A stretch of 64,000 nt of DNA from Actinoplanes missouriensis 431 (GTDB lineage Bacteria; Actinomycetota; Actinomycetes; Mycobacteriales; Micromonosporaceae): the NCBI RefSeq assembly GCF_000284295.1, contig NC_017093.1, forward strand, positions 2,790,001 through 2,854,000, given 5' to 3'. Under the pieces are notes generated by a model. The model was not told where the DNA came from. It did not search any database and saw only the letters and a program-made list of their open reading frames with translations. The translations under genes and the position numbers were made by a program. The stretch's first letter is position 1; every line of letters begins with the position of its first letter. This document shows, in pieces, positions 1 through 8,008 of this stretch.

Positions 1-579
1 AAGGGCGACCTGCTGCGCACCTCGGCGGGGACCTACGTCCAGCTGTCCGCGGTCCGGTCGTACACCCATGGTGGGCGGACCTATGACCTCACCGTCGACG
101 ACCTGCACACGTACTTCGTCAACGCCGGTGGCGCAGCGGTCCTCGTCCACAACAACGACGACATCCTCTGCGAGACCTCGGACCTCTTCGACGAGTTCGA
201 CGTCACCCCCGGTGAGGGATTCGATCCCACGGTGCCGTCCGCCGGCAACCGCAGCTACATCACCTACGCGTTCCGCAACGAGGCGGACGAGGTCACCTAT
301 GTCGGCCGGGCGTCCGGTCGCGGAAACCCGGCACAGGTCCTCGCGGGCCGGCTGAGCCGGGGACACGATCACTTCACCGAAGGGCTGACCCCCGAGGTGA
401 TCGCGGTGCAGGGGAGTTACGCGTCCAACCGCGGAGCGGAGGAGTTCTTCATCCAGGGTTACCTCCAGCGCGGTGCTAGCCTCACCAACAGTGATCCCGC
501 GGTGGGCTTCAGCAAGACCGCGCGCGGGAAGAAGTCCGTGGGATACATAGACGCCTTCTTCACCGAGTTGCTGGGGTGA
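1..579 (+). CDS. C-terminal end of a polymorphic toxin: Hint end plus GIY-YIG-like nuclease (5' truncated)
   Basis: This is the last 192 residues of a protein that begins before the window. Residues about 24-52 (TYDLTVDDLHTYFVN and then VLVHNN) are the conserved end of a Hint (intein-type) autoprocessing domain, as found just before toxin tips of secreted polymorphic toxins. The tip after HNN looks like a GIY-YIG nuclease: SYITYAF, then TYVGRASG, an LAGRLSRGHDHF segment supplying Arg and His, and a later GAEEFFIQGYL glutamate. By family logic the Hint domain releases a DNA- or RNA-cutting toxin into a competitor cell. The next small gene begins at the stop codon, as immunity genes do. Hint assignment is strong; the nuclease class is inferred from spacing of key residues. 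Confidence 0.75.
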   Translation, partial: KGDLLRTSAGTYVQLSAVRSYTHGGRTYDLTVDDLHTYFVNAGGAAVLVHNNDDILCETSDLFDEFDVTPGEGFDPTVPSAGNRSYITYAFRNEADEVTYVGRASGRGNPAQVLAGRLSRGHDHFTEGLTPEVIAVQGSYASNRGAEEFFIQGYLQRGASLTNSDPAVGFSKTARGKKSVGYIDAFFTELLG

Positions 580-581
580 CG

Positions 582-824
582 ATGCCTTACTTCGTGGACG
601 TGTACTTCCCGCCCGGTCTGCCCGTCGACCGGGACGAGATCGAGGACGAGCTGAGCGAACTCGACGGATTCGAGGTCGTCGGCGCGGGCACCGGTGAGTC
701 CGGTTCCAACCTCGACCTCGAGGTCTCCTCCGACCTGGCGTCCGGCGATGCCGTCCGTCAGGTCACCGAGATCCTGGAACGGCTGGGCGTCGCGCCCGGC
801 GCCCGGATCAACGTCAGCGACTGA
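582..824 (+). CDS. Small acidic protein, candidate immunity protein of the upstream toxin
   Basis: An 80-residue acidic protein (many Asp/Glu, few Lys) with no signal peptide or membrane segment, so cytoplasmic. I do not recognise the family. Its role is inferred from position: it starts 2 nt after the toxin stop and is the only gene coupled to it, the usual layout for a toxin and its neutralising partner. An alternative GTG start at 576 would overlap the toxin stop (GTGA). The ATG at 582 is preferred because a GGGG stretch lies about 5 nt upstream. Acidic immunity proteins commonly mask basic nuclease surfaces, which fits the neighbour. Confidence 0.6.
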   Translation: MPYFVDVYFPPGLPVDRDEIEDELSELDGFEVVGAGTGESGSNLDLEVSSDLASGDAVRQVTEILERLGVAPGARINVSD

Positions 825-924
825 ACGGCGCATCGGTACGGGTGGGGAAGCGCACCTTCCCCGCCCGTACCCCTGTGGTGGGGTTGCCCTCACCTCGGCC
901 GATTCTCACAGGGAAGTGGCAGCC

Positions 925-1908
925 GTGCGGCAGGAGCACAAGACCTTTCAGGCGATCGAGGTCGGCGACGGCGGCGACGGGCGATGGGCCGCTCACGCCC
1001 GGGGCCTGTGGCGGGAGATGGAGGGTCTGCTGACCGAGGAGGGCCGGACCCCGGAGGGCGCGGATCGTGTGCGGGCGCTGTTCCGTGCGCACATGCCGGA
1101 GCTGGTCCCGGTTCTGGAGCGCCTGGCCGGCCAGCTCGACCGGCCGGAGGCGGACGTCTTCCTCACCCACGCGGCTCTGCGGCCGTTCTCCCAGGCGTGC
1201 ACCCAGATCGGCCGGAACGGCACTCTGCTGCGCAACTATGACCTGCGGCCCGATCAGTGCGAAGGGACCATCGTCTCCTCCTGCTTCCTGCGCCCCGTCA
1301 TCGGGATGCAGGACATGCTGTGGGGCTTGCTGGACGGGATGAACGACGCCGGTCTCGCGGTCTCGCTCACCTGGGGCGGACGTTCCGTCTACGGAGGCGG
1401 TTTCGCTGTTCTCATCGTGGTGCGCTACCTGCTGGAGACGTGCGACACCGTCGACGAGGCGGTCGGCAGGCTGCGATCTCTGCCGATCGCCGTCCCCCAG
1501 AATCTCACCCTTGTCGATCCCGCCAAGGAGGTGACGGTGTTCGTGGGGCCGGACATGCCACCGACGGTGGCGCCGGATGCCTGCGCCGCCAACCACCAGC
1601 ACCTGCCGGTGACCGACGAGCAGGAACGGACCATGCGGACGCAGGAGCGGCTGCGGGCCATCCGCGCCGCGGGCACGGACGTGGCGGCGATGCTGAAGCC
1701 GCCGCTGTACCGATCCGCCGACGAGCAGGGGTCGAGAACGCTCTACACAGCTCACTACCGGCCCGTCGACGGCCGGGTGACCTACTACTGGCCCGGTGAG
1801 TCCTGGCAACAGTCCTTCGGCGACTTCACACCCGGATCCCGCACCGTGACGCTGGGCCGGGCCGCTGTCGGTGCTGGCGGTGACCGGCTGGATCTGCCGC
1901 CGTCCTGA
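925..1908 (+). CDS. C45-type Ntn hydrolase (acyl-CoA:6-aminopenicillanate acyltransferase-like)
   Basis: About 327 residues. The stretch QACTQIGRNGTLLRNYDL matches the C45 family signature, in which a cysteine exposed by autoproteolysis becomes the N-terminal nucleophile and is followed by a G-x-L-x-x-R-N-Y-D strand. Later segments GLLDGMNDAGLAVSL and NLTLVDPAKEVTVFVGP also fit this Ntn fold (amide hydrolysis or acyl transfer). No signal peptide is visible, so it is probably cytoplasmic. The start is GTG 925 because GGGAAG lies 8 nt upstream; the same frame stays open further upstream, over the previous gene, without a better start. The substrate cannot be told from sequence. It stands alone and is not obviously linked to the toxin pair. 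Confidence 0.7.
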   Translation: MRQEHKTFQAIEVGDGGDGRWAAHARGLWREMEGLLTEEGRTPEGADRVRALFRAHMPELVPVLERLAGQLDRPEADVFLTHAALRPFSQACTQIGRNGTLLRNYDLRPDQCEGTIVSSCFLRPVIGMQDMLWGLLDGMNDAGLAVSLTWGGRSVYGGGFAVLIVVRYLLETCDTVDEAVGRLRSLPIAVPQNLTLVDPAKEVTVFVGPDMPPTVAPDACAANHQHLPVTDEQERTMRTQERLRAIRAAGTDVAAMLKPPLYRSADEQGSRTLYTAHYRPVDGRVTYYWPGESWQQSFGDFTPGSRTVTLGRAAVGAGGDRLDLPPS

Positions 1909-1930
1909 CCACCTAGCGGCAGGAGAGGAA

Positions 1931-2005
1931 GTTGATCGTCGGGCGTCGCGAAATCGCGGTGATCATGGGGTGGTAACAGCGATTTCGTGACGCTGGACGA
2001 TCAAC
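1931..2005. repeat. Long imperfect inverted repeat (27-bp arms, 21-bp loop)
   Basis: The arms at 1931-1957 and 1979-2005 are reverse complements at 24 of 27 positions, beginning GTTGATCGTC on the left and ending GACGATCAAC on the right. The loop is 21 bp. There is no T-tract, so it is not a classical terminator, although it does follow the C45 gene. It overlaps the start of a recombinase-like remnant, so a recombination site or the end of a decayed mobile element is possible. Confidence 0.6.
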
Positions 2006-2205
2006 AGTATCGCGGCTACTTGATGAACCAGCCGGCCAAGTCCCGGATCAATCTGCTCGGCACCCGGCTCGTAGCCATCCGCACCCTGGTCCTCGACATG
2101 CCGCCGGCCATCGCGGCACAAGCCCTCGGCTACACCGCCGAATGCGCCGAAGGCCACGCCACCCTGGCCGGAGCCACCTGGGCCAGCTACGCCACCCACC
2201 GGTGA
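1987..2205 (+). pseudogene. Remnant resembling the C-terminal tail of a tyrosine-recombinase-like protein
   Basis: An open stretch of 72 codons from a GTG. The segments LGTRLVAIRTLVLDMPPAIA and AQALGY plus GATWASYA resemble the C-terminal tail seen in actinomycete integrase-like proteins (leucine-rich helix, ALG[FY], a GATW-x-x-YA end). The catalytic R..H-x-x-R..H/W..Y body is absent and no upstream reading continues it, so I read it as a decayed 3' fragment. Its first codons lie in the right arm of the inverted repeat at 1931-2005. It could instead be a small unknown gene. Recognition is from memory of family tails only. Confidence 0.4.
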
Positions 2206-2401
2206 CGACCCGGCGATCGTGAGGCATGAACCCCTTGACCACGGCTGCGCTCGACGGACGCGGGTCGCGGCAGCAGCAGGCGCATACGGAAGACTGACGA
2301 ATTCACGACGCTTCAATACGCGATGACGTCGTTATTTTCGCAGCTAGCGCTGATGATGACCTGTCGGACCACGCCCGAGGCGGCGTCGCGGCGAGCGGGA
2401 G

Positions 2402-3286
2402 TCAGCCTTGGTGGAGGCCGGCGGTATGAGGCGGAGCGAGCAGGCCATCGATTGCGGCATGAAACTCGTTCAACGTGTGGATCTGGCCGACCATGTCGAG
2501 GTAACGGCGAAATGCTTGACTGAAGTGGTCGGCCAGATGGTCGACCTGTCGGGTCTCATGGGGCGTCTTGACGGTGAGGTAACTCCTGGGGAAGGCGCCG
2601 CATTCGCGGTCTACCGCCATGTCGACGAAGATCTCGCCGGGCTCCAGGATGGCGGCCAGGTCGGGGCGGTCGATCTGGCTGAGCGCGGCGGCAAGGGTGT
2701 CTCGCCTGCCTGAACGGTGGAGGGCGAACACTGTGAGTTCGGAGCAGGTGTCGCCGGCGAGCATGCGGTCGATGTCGGTGAGCTGCTGGAAGCTGTTCAG
2801 CTCGAACAGGCCGGCGAATCCGACGTGATCTGAGTCCCAGGTGTCCTCAGATGGGCGCAGGAAGCTGTTGGTGCGAGCGGGGACGAACCCGTAGTCAGCG
2901 GTTTCCCGGTCCGGCAGCTCGATGTCAACCTCGTACTCCCATCGAACCAGCTGTATGGCGCTGCGGTCGACGCCCAGACATTGCGCCACCTCGTCACGGA
3001 GGTAGCAGGGAATGACATACCGGCTCCGGCCTGCGGTCAACGCCCAGGTCAGCGCACGCCAGACCGCGAGCGATTCCCCGTACCAGTTGTTGATTCCGTG
3101 TCGGTGCCACGGATTCAGGCCCGGATCTTCCGAGTAGTGGTCATGTTTCTGCAAACCTGGCCATACCGGGCTAGGAAGATCCGACTGATCGACGGCGACC
3201 GTGTAGGAATGCAACCCGTCTCGGTACCCGTGCTCGAACTTGAGAAAGCGCTCCGGATCTGCCACGTCCCCAGGATGCCGGATCAT
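2402..3286 (-). CDS. Hypothetical protein, unknown family
   Basis: About 294 residues, soluble, with no signal peptide and no motif I recognise. The sequence is rich in aromatic and acidic residues (RFLKFEHGYRDGLHSYTVAV, NPWHRHGINNWYGESLAVWR) and has the composition of a genuine protein rather than a shadow frame. Codon use is a little less GC-biased than in neighbours, which may indicate acquisition. The start at 3286 (ATG of MIRHPGD) is chosen because the upstream extension to 3412 is Ser/Arg/Thr-rich and looks non-coding; no clear ribosome binding site supports either. It is flanked by a recombinase remnant and a divergent response regulator. Confidence 0.5.
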   Translation of the reverse strand: MIRHPGDVADPERFLKFEHGYRDGLHSYTVAVDQSDLPSPVWPGLQKHDHYSEDPGLNPWHRHGINNWYGESLAVWRALTWALTAGRSRYVIPCYLRDEVAQCLGVDRSAIQLVRWEYEVDIELPDRETADYGFVPARTNSFLRPSEDTWDSDHVGFAGLFELNSFQQLTDIDRMLAGDTCSELTVFALHRSGRRDTLAAALSQIDRPDLAAILEPGEIFVDMAVDRECGAFPRSYLTVKTPHETRQVDHLADHFSQAFRRYLDMVGQIHTLNEFHAAIDGLLAPPHTAGLHQG

Positions 3287-3516
3287 CCTGCGATCAAGCC
3301 GGCGGCAGGTCGCGGTTGTAGGGGTGGCCCGTGGCAAGAAGGTTGCCTGGACCGTCGGGGACAGGTCGGAGGCTGACGAGACGAACCGGCCCACCGCGCT
3401 CGCCCCGGACACCCCGGGGGTACTGTCGTCAGCGTGTTGGCACCGTTCACCGCCGGCGGCGTCGTCGATGTGCGGCCCGCGTTCGAGCGCGCCCCTCGAA
3501 TCCCTGTAGTGAGTCG

Positions 3517-4194
3517 ATGAACCCGGGTGACCACCGGCGCGGCGAGACGGTGCGGGTCGTGCTGGGCGAGGATCTTGCCCTGCTTCGTCACGGTCTCATC
3601 CGGATGCTGGAGTCGTCCGGCTTCGACGTGATCGCCTGGGCCGACAACGGTCCCGACCTCAAGGCGGCCCTCATCGAGCACCGGCCCGACGTGGCCGTGG
3701 TCGACGTGCGGATGCCTCCCGACCGCACCGACGACGGGCTGCGCGCCGCCATCGAGGCCCGGGCCGTGGTGCCCCGGCTGCCGGTGCTGGTGCTCTCGCA
3801 GTTCGTCGAGCCGCTCTACGCCAAGGAGCTGCTGTCGGACGGCCAGGGCGCGGTCGGCTATCTGCTGAAGGACCGGGTCCTGGAGGTCGATCAGTTCATC
3901 GAGGCGGTCCAGCGGGTGGCGGCCGGCGGCACCGCGATGGACCCCGAGGTGATCGCCCAGCTGCTGACCGGGCGGTCGCGGGAGCGGTCTCTGGAGCCGT
4001 TGAGCCCGCGGGAGCGGGAGGTGCTCTCGCTGATGGCCGAGGGCCGATCCAACGTCGCCGTCGCCCGGCGGCTGTTCATCACGGAGAAGGCCGTCGCGAA
4101 GCACATCAACAACATCTTCACGAAGCTCGGCCTGCACCTGTCCGAGGGCGACAACCGCCGTGTGCTGGCGGTTCTCGCGTACCTGGGCGGCTGA
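3517..4194 (+). CDS. NarL/FixJ-family response regulator
   Basis: 225 residues. The N-terminal receiver has the acidic pocket in VRVVLGEDLALLRHGL, the phospho-acceptor Asp in DVAVVDVRMPP and the conserved Lys in GYLLKDR. The C-terminal LuxR-type helix-turn-helix begins at LSPREREVLSLMAEGRSN and ends with KAVAKHINNIFTKLGL. It would be phosphorylated by the histidine kinase encoded convergently just downstream (4299-5552), an unusual tail-to-tail arrangement for such a pair. ATG 3517 is chosen because the receiver fold begins soon after it; GTG 3550 is a possible internal alternative. Likely targets are the divergent MMPL transporter or its own promoter, which is inference. Confidence 0.9.
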   Translation: MNPGDHRRGETVRVVLGEDLALLRHGLIRMLESSGFDVIAWADNGPDLKAALIEHRPDVAVVDVRMPPDRTDDGLRAAIEARAVVPRLPVLVLSQFVEPLYAKELLSDGQGAVGYLLKDRVLEVDQFIEAVQRVAAGGTAMDPEVIAQLLTGRSRERSLEPLSPREREVLSLMAEGRSNVAVARRLFITEKAVAKHINNIFTKLGLHLSEGDNRRVLAVLAYLGG

Positions 4195-4298
4195 GCGGCC
4201 GCCCGCTTTCCCGGAGGGCGGCGGGCAAGTCCTGGTCGCCGCGCTGGTGGAGGCGATCGAGCACGCCAACGTCCAGGTGATGACCGTGTGCCACCCGG

Positions 4299-5552
4299 CT
4301 ACGGCGACGGCACCGGCACCTCGATGACCAGCGTGGTGCCGCTCACCGGGTCCGGGGCCGGCGTCAGGACGCCGTCGAAGGCGGCCAGCCGCTGCCGGAT
4401 GCCGTCCAGGCCGCCACCGGGGCGGACCACCGCGCCACCGCGACCGTTGTCACCGACCTGCAGGCGCAGCATGTCGTCCGCCCAGCTCCCGCGCACCCAG
4501 GCCCGGGTCGCGCCGCTGTGCTTGACCGTGTTGGCCAGCGCCTCGGAGATCGTGAAGTAGGCCGCCGTCTCGACCGGCTCGGGCAGCCGGCCCGGCACGT
4601 CGAGCTCGATGTCGATCGGCAGCGGGATGCGGAGGGCCAGCGACTCGACCGCTCCGATCAGACCGCGGTCGTTGAGCACCTGCGGGCGGAGGCCGGTGAT
4701 CAGCGCACGCAGCTCGGAGATCGCCTGGGCGTTGTGGGCCCGCGCCTCGGCGAGCAGCTCCCGCGCGGCCGGGTCATGACGGACCAGGTTCTCCACCATG
4801 CCCAGGCTCATGCCGAGCGCCACCAGGTGGGCCTGGGCGCCGTCGTGGAGATCACGTTCGATGCGGCGCAGCTCGCCGGCCTGGGCGTCGACGGTCTGCG
4901 CCCGGCTGGAGGCCAGGTGTTCCACCCGCTCGGTGAGCAGCCATCGGTCGCCGGGACGCAGCAGGGCCGCGGTCAGCCGGCCGTACGCCCGCATCACCAC
5001 CGGGGTGAACAGCCAGAAGACGGCCAGACAGGCGATGCCCCACGGCACGCCGATGGTGACCGCGTCGACGGTGTCCTCCACCGTCGCGCCGAAGGGGTAG
5101 TCCAGCGCGGCGCCGTCCGGCAGCAACAGCCACAGCAGCGGCAGAGTGAGGCTGAGCGCCCCGGCGGCGAAGGCGATCACCGGTACGGCCAGCAGCACCA
5201 GCCCGGCCGTCATGTCGACGAGCATCCAGCGCATGTCACGCCACGTGGCGGGGTCACGCAGCGCGGTGGTGAACCGTGCCCACCAGCCGGTGGCGGGCAG
5301 CGGCCGGTAACCGTCGGCGACCGGCATGCCCAGCTCGCGGTCCAGCCAGGCGCGCCGGTGGCCGGCCAGCGCACGGTTCGCGAGGACCGCGCCGGTGAAC
5401 AGCGGAGCCGTGATCCACAAGAGAGAGAGCGTCAGCGCGGACAGCGCCCAGGTCAGCATCACCAGCTCGCCCAGCACCACGAGGATCAGGACGGCAGCCC
5501 AGCCGAGCAACCGCCGCCGGCCGGCGATCAGGCGCGCCAGTTGGTTCGTCAT
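4299..5552 (-). CDS. Sensor histidine kinase, HisKA_3 type, with membrane sensor domain
   Basis: 417 residues. Four hydrophobic segments within about the first 190 residues form a membrane sensor region typical of actinomycete NarL-type kinases. Next comes the dimerisation/phospho-acceptor helix RIERDLHDGAQAHLVALG, whose His is the phosphorylation site, and then the HATPase_c domain with EALANTVKHSGA (N box) and DNGRGG followed by GLDGIRQRL (G boxes). ATG 5552 (MTNQLARLIAG) starts directly before the first membrane helix; the in-frame extension to 5603 adds only a basic stretch. It faces response regulator 3517-4194 tail to tail with a 104-nt gap and is divergent from the MMPL transporter. 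Confidence 0.9.
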   Translation of the reverse strand: MTNQLARLIAGRRRLLGWAAVLILVVLGELVMLTWALSALTLSLLWITAPLFTGAVLANRALAGHRRAWLDRELGMPVADGYRPLPATGWWARFTTALRDPATWRDMRWMLVDMTAGLVLLAVPVIAFAAGALSLTLPLLWLLLPDGAALDYPFGATVEDTVDAVTIGVPWGIACLAVFWLFTPVVMRAYGRLTAALLRPGDRWLLTERVEHLASSRAQTVDAQAGELRRIERDLHDGAQAHLVALGMSLGMVENLVRHDPAARELLAEARAHNAQAISELRALITGLRPQVLNDRGLIGAVESLALRIPLPIDIELDVPGRLPEPVETAAYFTISEALANTVKHSGATRAWVRGSWADDMLRLQVGDNGRGGAVVRPGGGLDGIRQRLAAFDGVLTPAPDPVSGTTLVIEVPVPSP

Positions 5553-5698
5553 GCCGCTGATTATCCGGATGCGGCGGCGGGTGCGAACGGGACTTAAGTC
5601 CACCTTCGCGGTGGGGTTCCTGTACCCCTGACTCCCCGCACCCGGCGCACCAGAATTCGAGACGTCCCCAGTGGAACGTGCTCAGAGAGGCCGCGGTT

Positions 5699-7942
5699 TT
5701 GAGAAAGCGACAGGTCACCGTACGAATCGCCCGGTGGAGCGCCAAGCGCCCGTGGACCGCCATCGGGCTGTGGACCCTGTTCGTGGCGGTCTGCCTCGGC
5801 GCCATGTCGATGGGCTTCACCCTGGCCACTCCCACGGAGATCGGCCAGGGCGAGTCAGGCCGCGCCGCGCAGACGCTCGACGACAAGTCGATGGTTCCGG
5901 CGACGGTCGAGAACATCCTGATCAGCGCCGATGGGGGAACCTTCGACCGGGCGGCGGCGACCCGTGCCGCCACCGCGGTGCGAGACAGAGCGCGCGGCCT
6001 GGCCGAGGTCGAGTCGGTCGGTGAGGCCGTTCCCGCACGCGACGGTGCGTCGTTGCTCGTCCCGGTCACCCTGTCCGGCGACCCGGTCACCGCCGACCAG
6101 CGCATCCAGCCGGTGCTCGGCGTGGTGGAGGAGGTGCGCGCCGACTTCCCGGCGCTGCGCATCGACCAGGCCGGTGCGGCTTCCATCCAGGCCGGCATCA
6201 ACGACCAGCTGGGCGCCGACTTCGTCAAGGCCGAGGTGCTCAGCATCCCGGTCACCCTGATCATCATGATGGTGGCCTTCGGTGCGATCATCGCCGCCGG
6301 TGTGCCGGTGCTGCTCGCCCTCACCTCGGTCGGCGCGGCGATGGGCCTGTGGGCGATCTGCTCCCAGGTCATGCCCGACCCCGGCCAGGTGCCCAACATG
6401 ATCCTGCTGATGGGTATGGCAGTCGGGGTCGACTACTCGCTGTTCTATCTGAAGCGGGCGCGACAGGAACGGGCCCGCGGCGCCGGCCCGATCGACGCCA
6501 TCGAGATCGCCGCCGCCACCTCCGGGCACTCCGTGGTCGTCTCCGGCCTCGCGGTCATCGTGTCGATGGCAGCGCTCTACCTCTCCAACGACCTCATCTT
6601 CAGCTCCCTGGCCACGGGTTCCATCCTGGTCGTCGCGGTGGCCGTGGTGGGCTCGCTGACCGTGCTGCCGGCCCTGCTCGCCAAGCTGGGCCGCTGGATC
6701 GACAAGCCGCGGGTGCCGATCCTCTGGCGCATCAACGGCCGCAACAGCGAGCCGCGGCTGTGGCCGGCGCTGCTGCGCCCGGTGCTGCGGCACCCGGCCA
6801 TCACCCTGGTGCTGTCCGTCGCTGCGTTGCTGGCGATGGCGTTCCCCGCCCTCGACCTGCAGCTGAAGTCCGCGGACATCGACGACTACCCGCGCTCGAT
6901 CCCGGCGCTCTCCGCCTACGACCGGGTCACCGAGGCGTTCCCGGCGAAGGGCACCAGCCACGAGGTCGTCGTCACCGCCGAGGCGGGCGACGCGTCCGCC
7001 GTCGAGGCGGCGCTGGTCCGGCTGACCGACCGGGCGCAGACCTCCGACCTGTTCGCACCCGAGCAGGACCCGCAGCCGCGCACCTCGGCCGACGGTACGG
7101 TCCATGTGATCAACCTGGCCACGCCGTACCCGGCCAACACCGCTGAGGCGGAGCGTTCGGTGCGGCTGCTGCGTGACGAGCTGATCCCCGCCACGGTGGG
7201 GCAGGTCGGTGGCGCTCGCACCGACGTCGGCGGCGAGGTGGCCAACAGCATCGATTACTCGGCCAACGTCGCGGCGAAGCTGCCGTGGGTGGTCGGGCTG
7301 GTGCTGCTGCTCACCTTCATCGTGATGATCGTGTCGTTCCGCTCGGTGGTGGTCGGCCTGGTCGCTCTGCTGGTCAACCTGCTGTCGGCGGCGGCAGCGT
7401 TCGGGTTGCTCGTGGCGATCTTCCAGAACGAGTGGGCCGAGGGCATCCTGGACTTCCGGTCCAACGGGGCGATCGTCTCCTGGATCCCGCTCTTCCTGTT
7501 CGTCGTTCTGTTCGGGCTGTCGATGGACTACCACGTCTTCGTGGTCAGCTCGATCAAGGAAGCCGCGCAGACCGGCGTCAGCATCCGGCAGGCGGTCTCC
7601 GAGGGGATCAGCCGCTCGGCCGGCATCGTGACCAGCGCGGCGATCGTCATGGTCTCGGTGTTCGCCATCTTCGCGACGCTGAGCCTGATCGAGTTCAAGC
7701 AGCTCGGTCTCGGCCTGGCCCTGGCCGTCCTGCTGGACGCCCTGGTGATCCGGGGAATCGTCCTGCCGGCACTGATGACGCTGCTCGGGCGCGGTAACTG
7801 GTGGCCGGGCAAGCTGCCGGTCGCGCCGTCAGCACCTCCTGATCGGCGACGGCGTCCGGACGCGCTGCCCGCTGGACGGGGGGTGAAGAGCAGTCACTTG
7901 ACTGACGGCGGCGCTCACGATGCCGGGCACCATGGTGGTTGA
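5699..7942 (+). CDS. MMPL-family (RND-like) membrane transporter
   Basis: About 747 residues with two repeats of an extracytoplasmic loop plus a bundle of membrane helices, the MMPL layout used for export of lipids or drugs driven by the proton gradient. Signature helix ends are seen twice: GMAVGVDYSLFYLKRARQER in the first half and GLSMDYHVFVVSSIKE in the second. The Asp-Tyr pairs correspond to the proton-relay region. TTG 5699 is chosen because GAGAGG lies 8 nt upstream; GTG 5678 in the same frame is the alternative. It is divergently transcribed from the histidine kinase and followed 66 nt later by the VanW gene, so the kinase/regulator pair may control it. Substrate unknown. Confidence 0.88.
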   Translation: MRKRQVTVRIARWSAKRPWTAIGLWTLFVAVCLGAMSMGFTLATPTEIGQGESGRAAQTLDDKSMVPATVENILISADGGTFDRAAATRAATAVRDRARGLAEVESVGEAVPARDGASLLVPVTLSGDPVTADQRIQPVLGVVEEVRADFPALRIDQAGAASIQAGINDQLGADFVKAEVLSIPVTLIIMMVAFGAIIAAGVPVLLALTSVGAAMGLWAICSQVMPDPGQVPNMILLMGMAVGVDYSLFYLKRARQERARGAGPIDAIEIAAATSGHSVVVSGLAVIVSMAALYLSNDLIFSSLATGSILVVAVAVVGSLTVLPALLAKLGRWIDKPRVPILWRINGRNSEPRLWPALLRPVLRHPAITLVLSVAALLAMAFPALDLQLKSADIDDYPRSIPALSAYDRVTEAFPAKGTSHEVVVTAEAGDASAVEAALVRLTDRAQTSDLFAPEQDPQPRTSADGTVHVINLATPYPANTAEAERSVRLLRDELIPATVGQVGGARTDVGGEVANSIDYSANVAAKLPWVVGLVLLLTFIVMIVSFRSVVVGLVALLVNLLSAAAAFGLLVAIFQNEWAEGILDFRSNGAIVSWIPLFLFVVLFGLSMDYHVFVVSSIKEAAQTGVSIRQAVSEGISRSAGIVTSAAIVMVSVFAIFATLSLIEFKQLGLGLALAVLLDALVIRGIVLPALMTLLGRGNWWPGKLPVAPSAPPDRRRRPDALPAGRGVKSSHLTDGGAHDAGHHGG

Positions 7943-8008
7943 TCATCGGCGCATCGAGTGCGTTCGCCGAGGTCAACGACACCACCGCCGGGTTCTGAGG
8001 AGACCACC

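Noticed and set aside
5855..7534. Antisense open frame of 559 codons opposite the MMPL transporter
   Set aside because: His/Arg/Gln-rich shadow; the MMPL gene is well supported.
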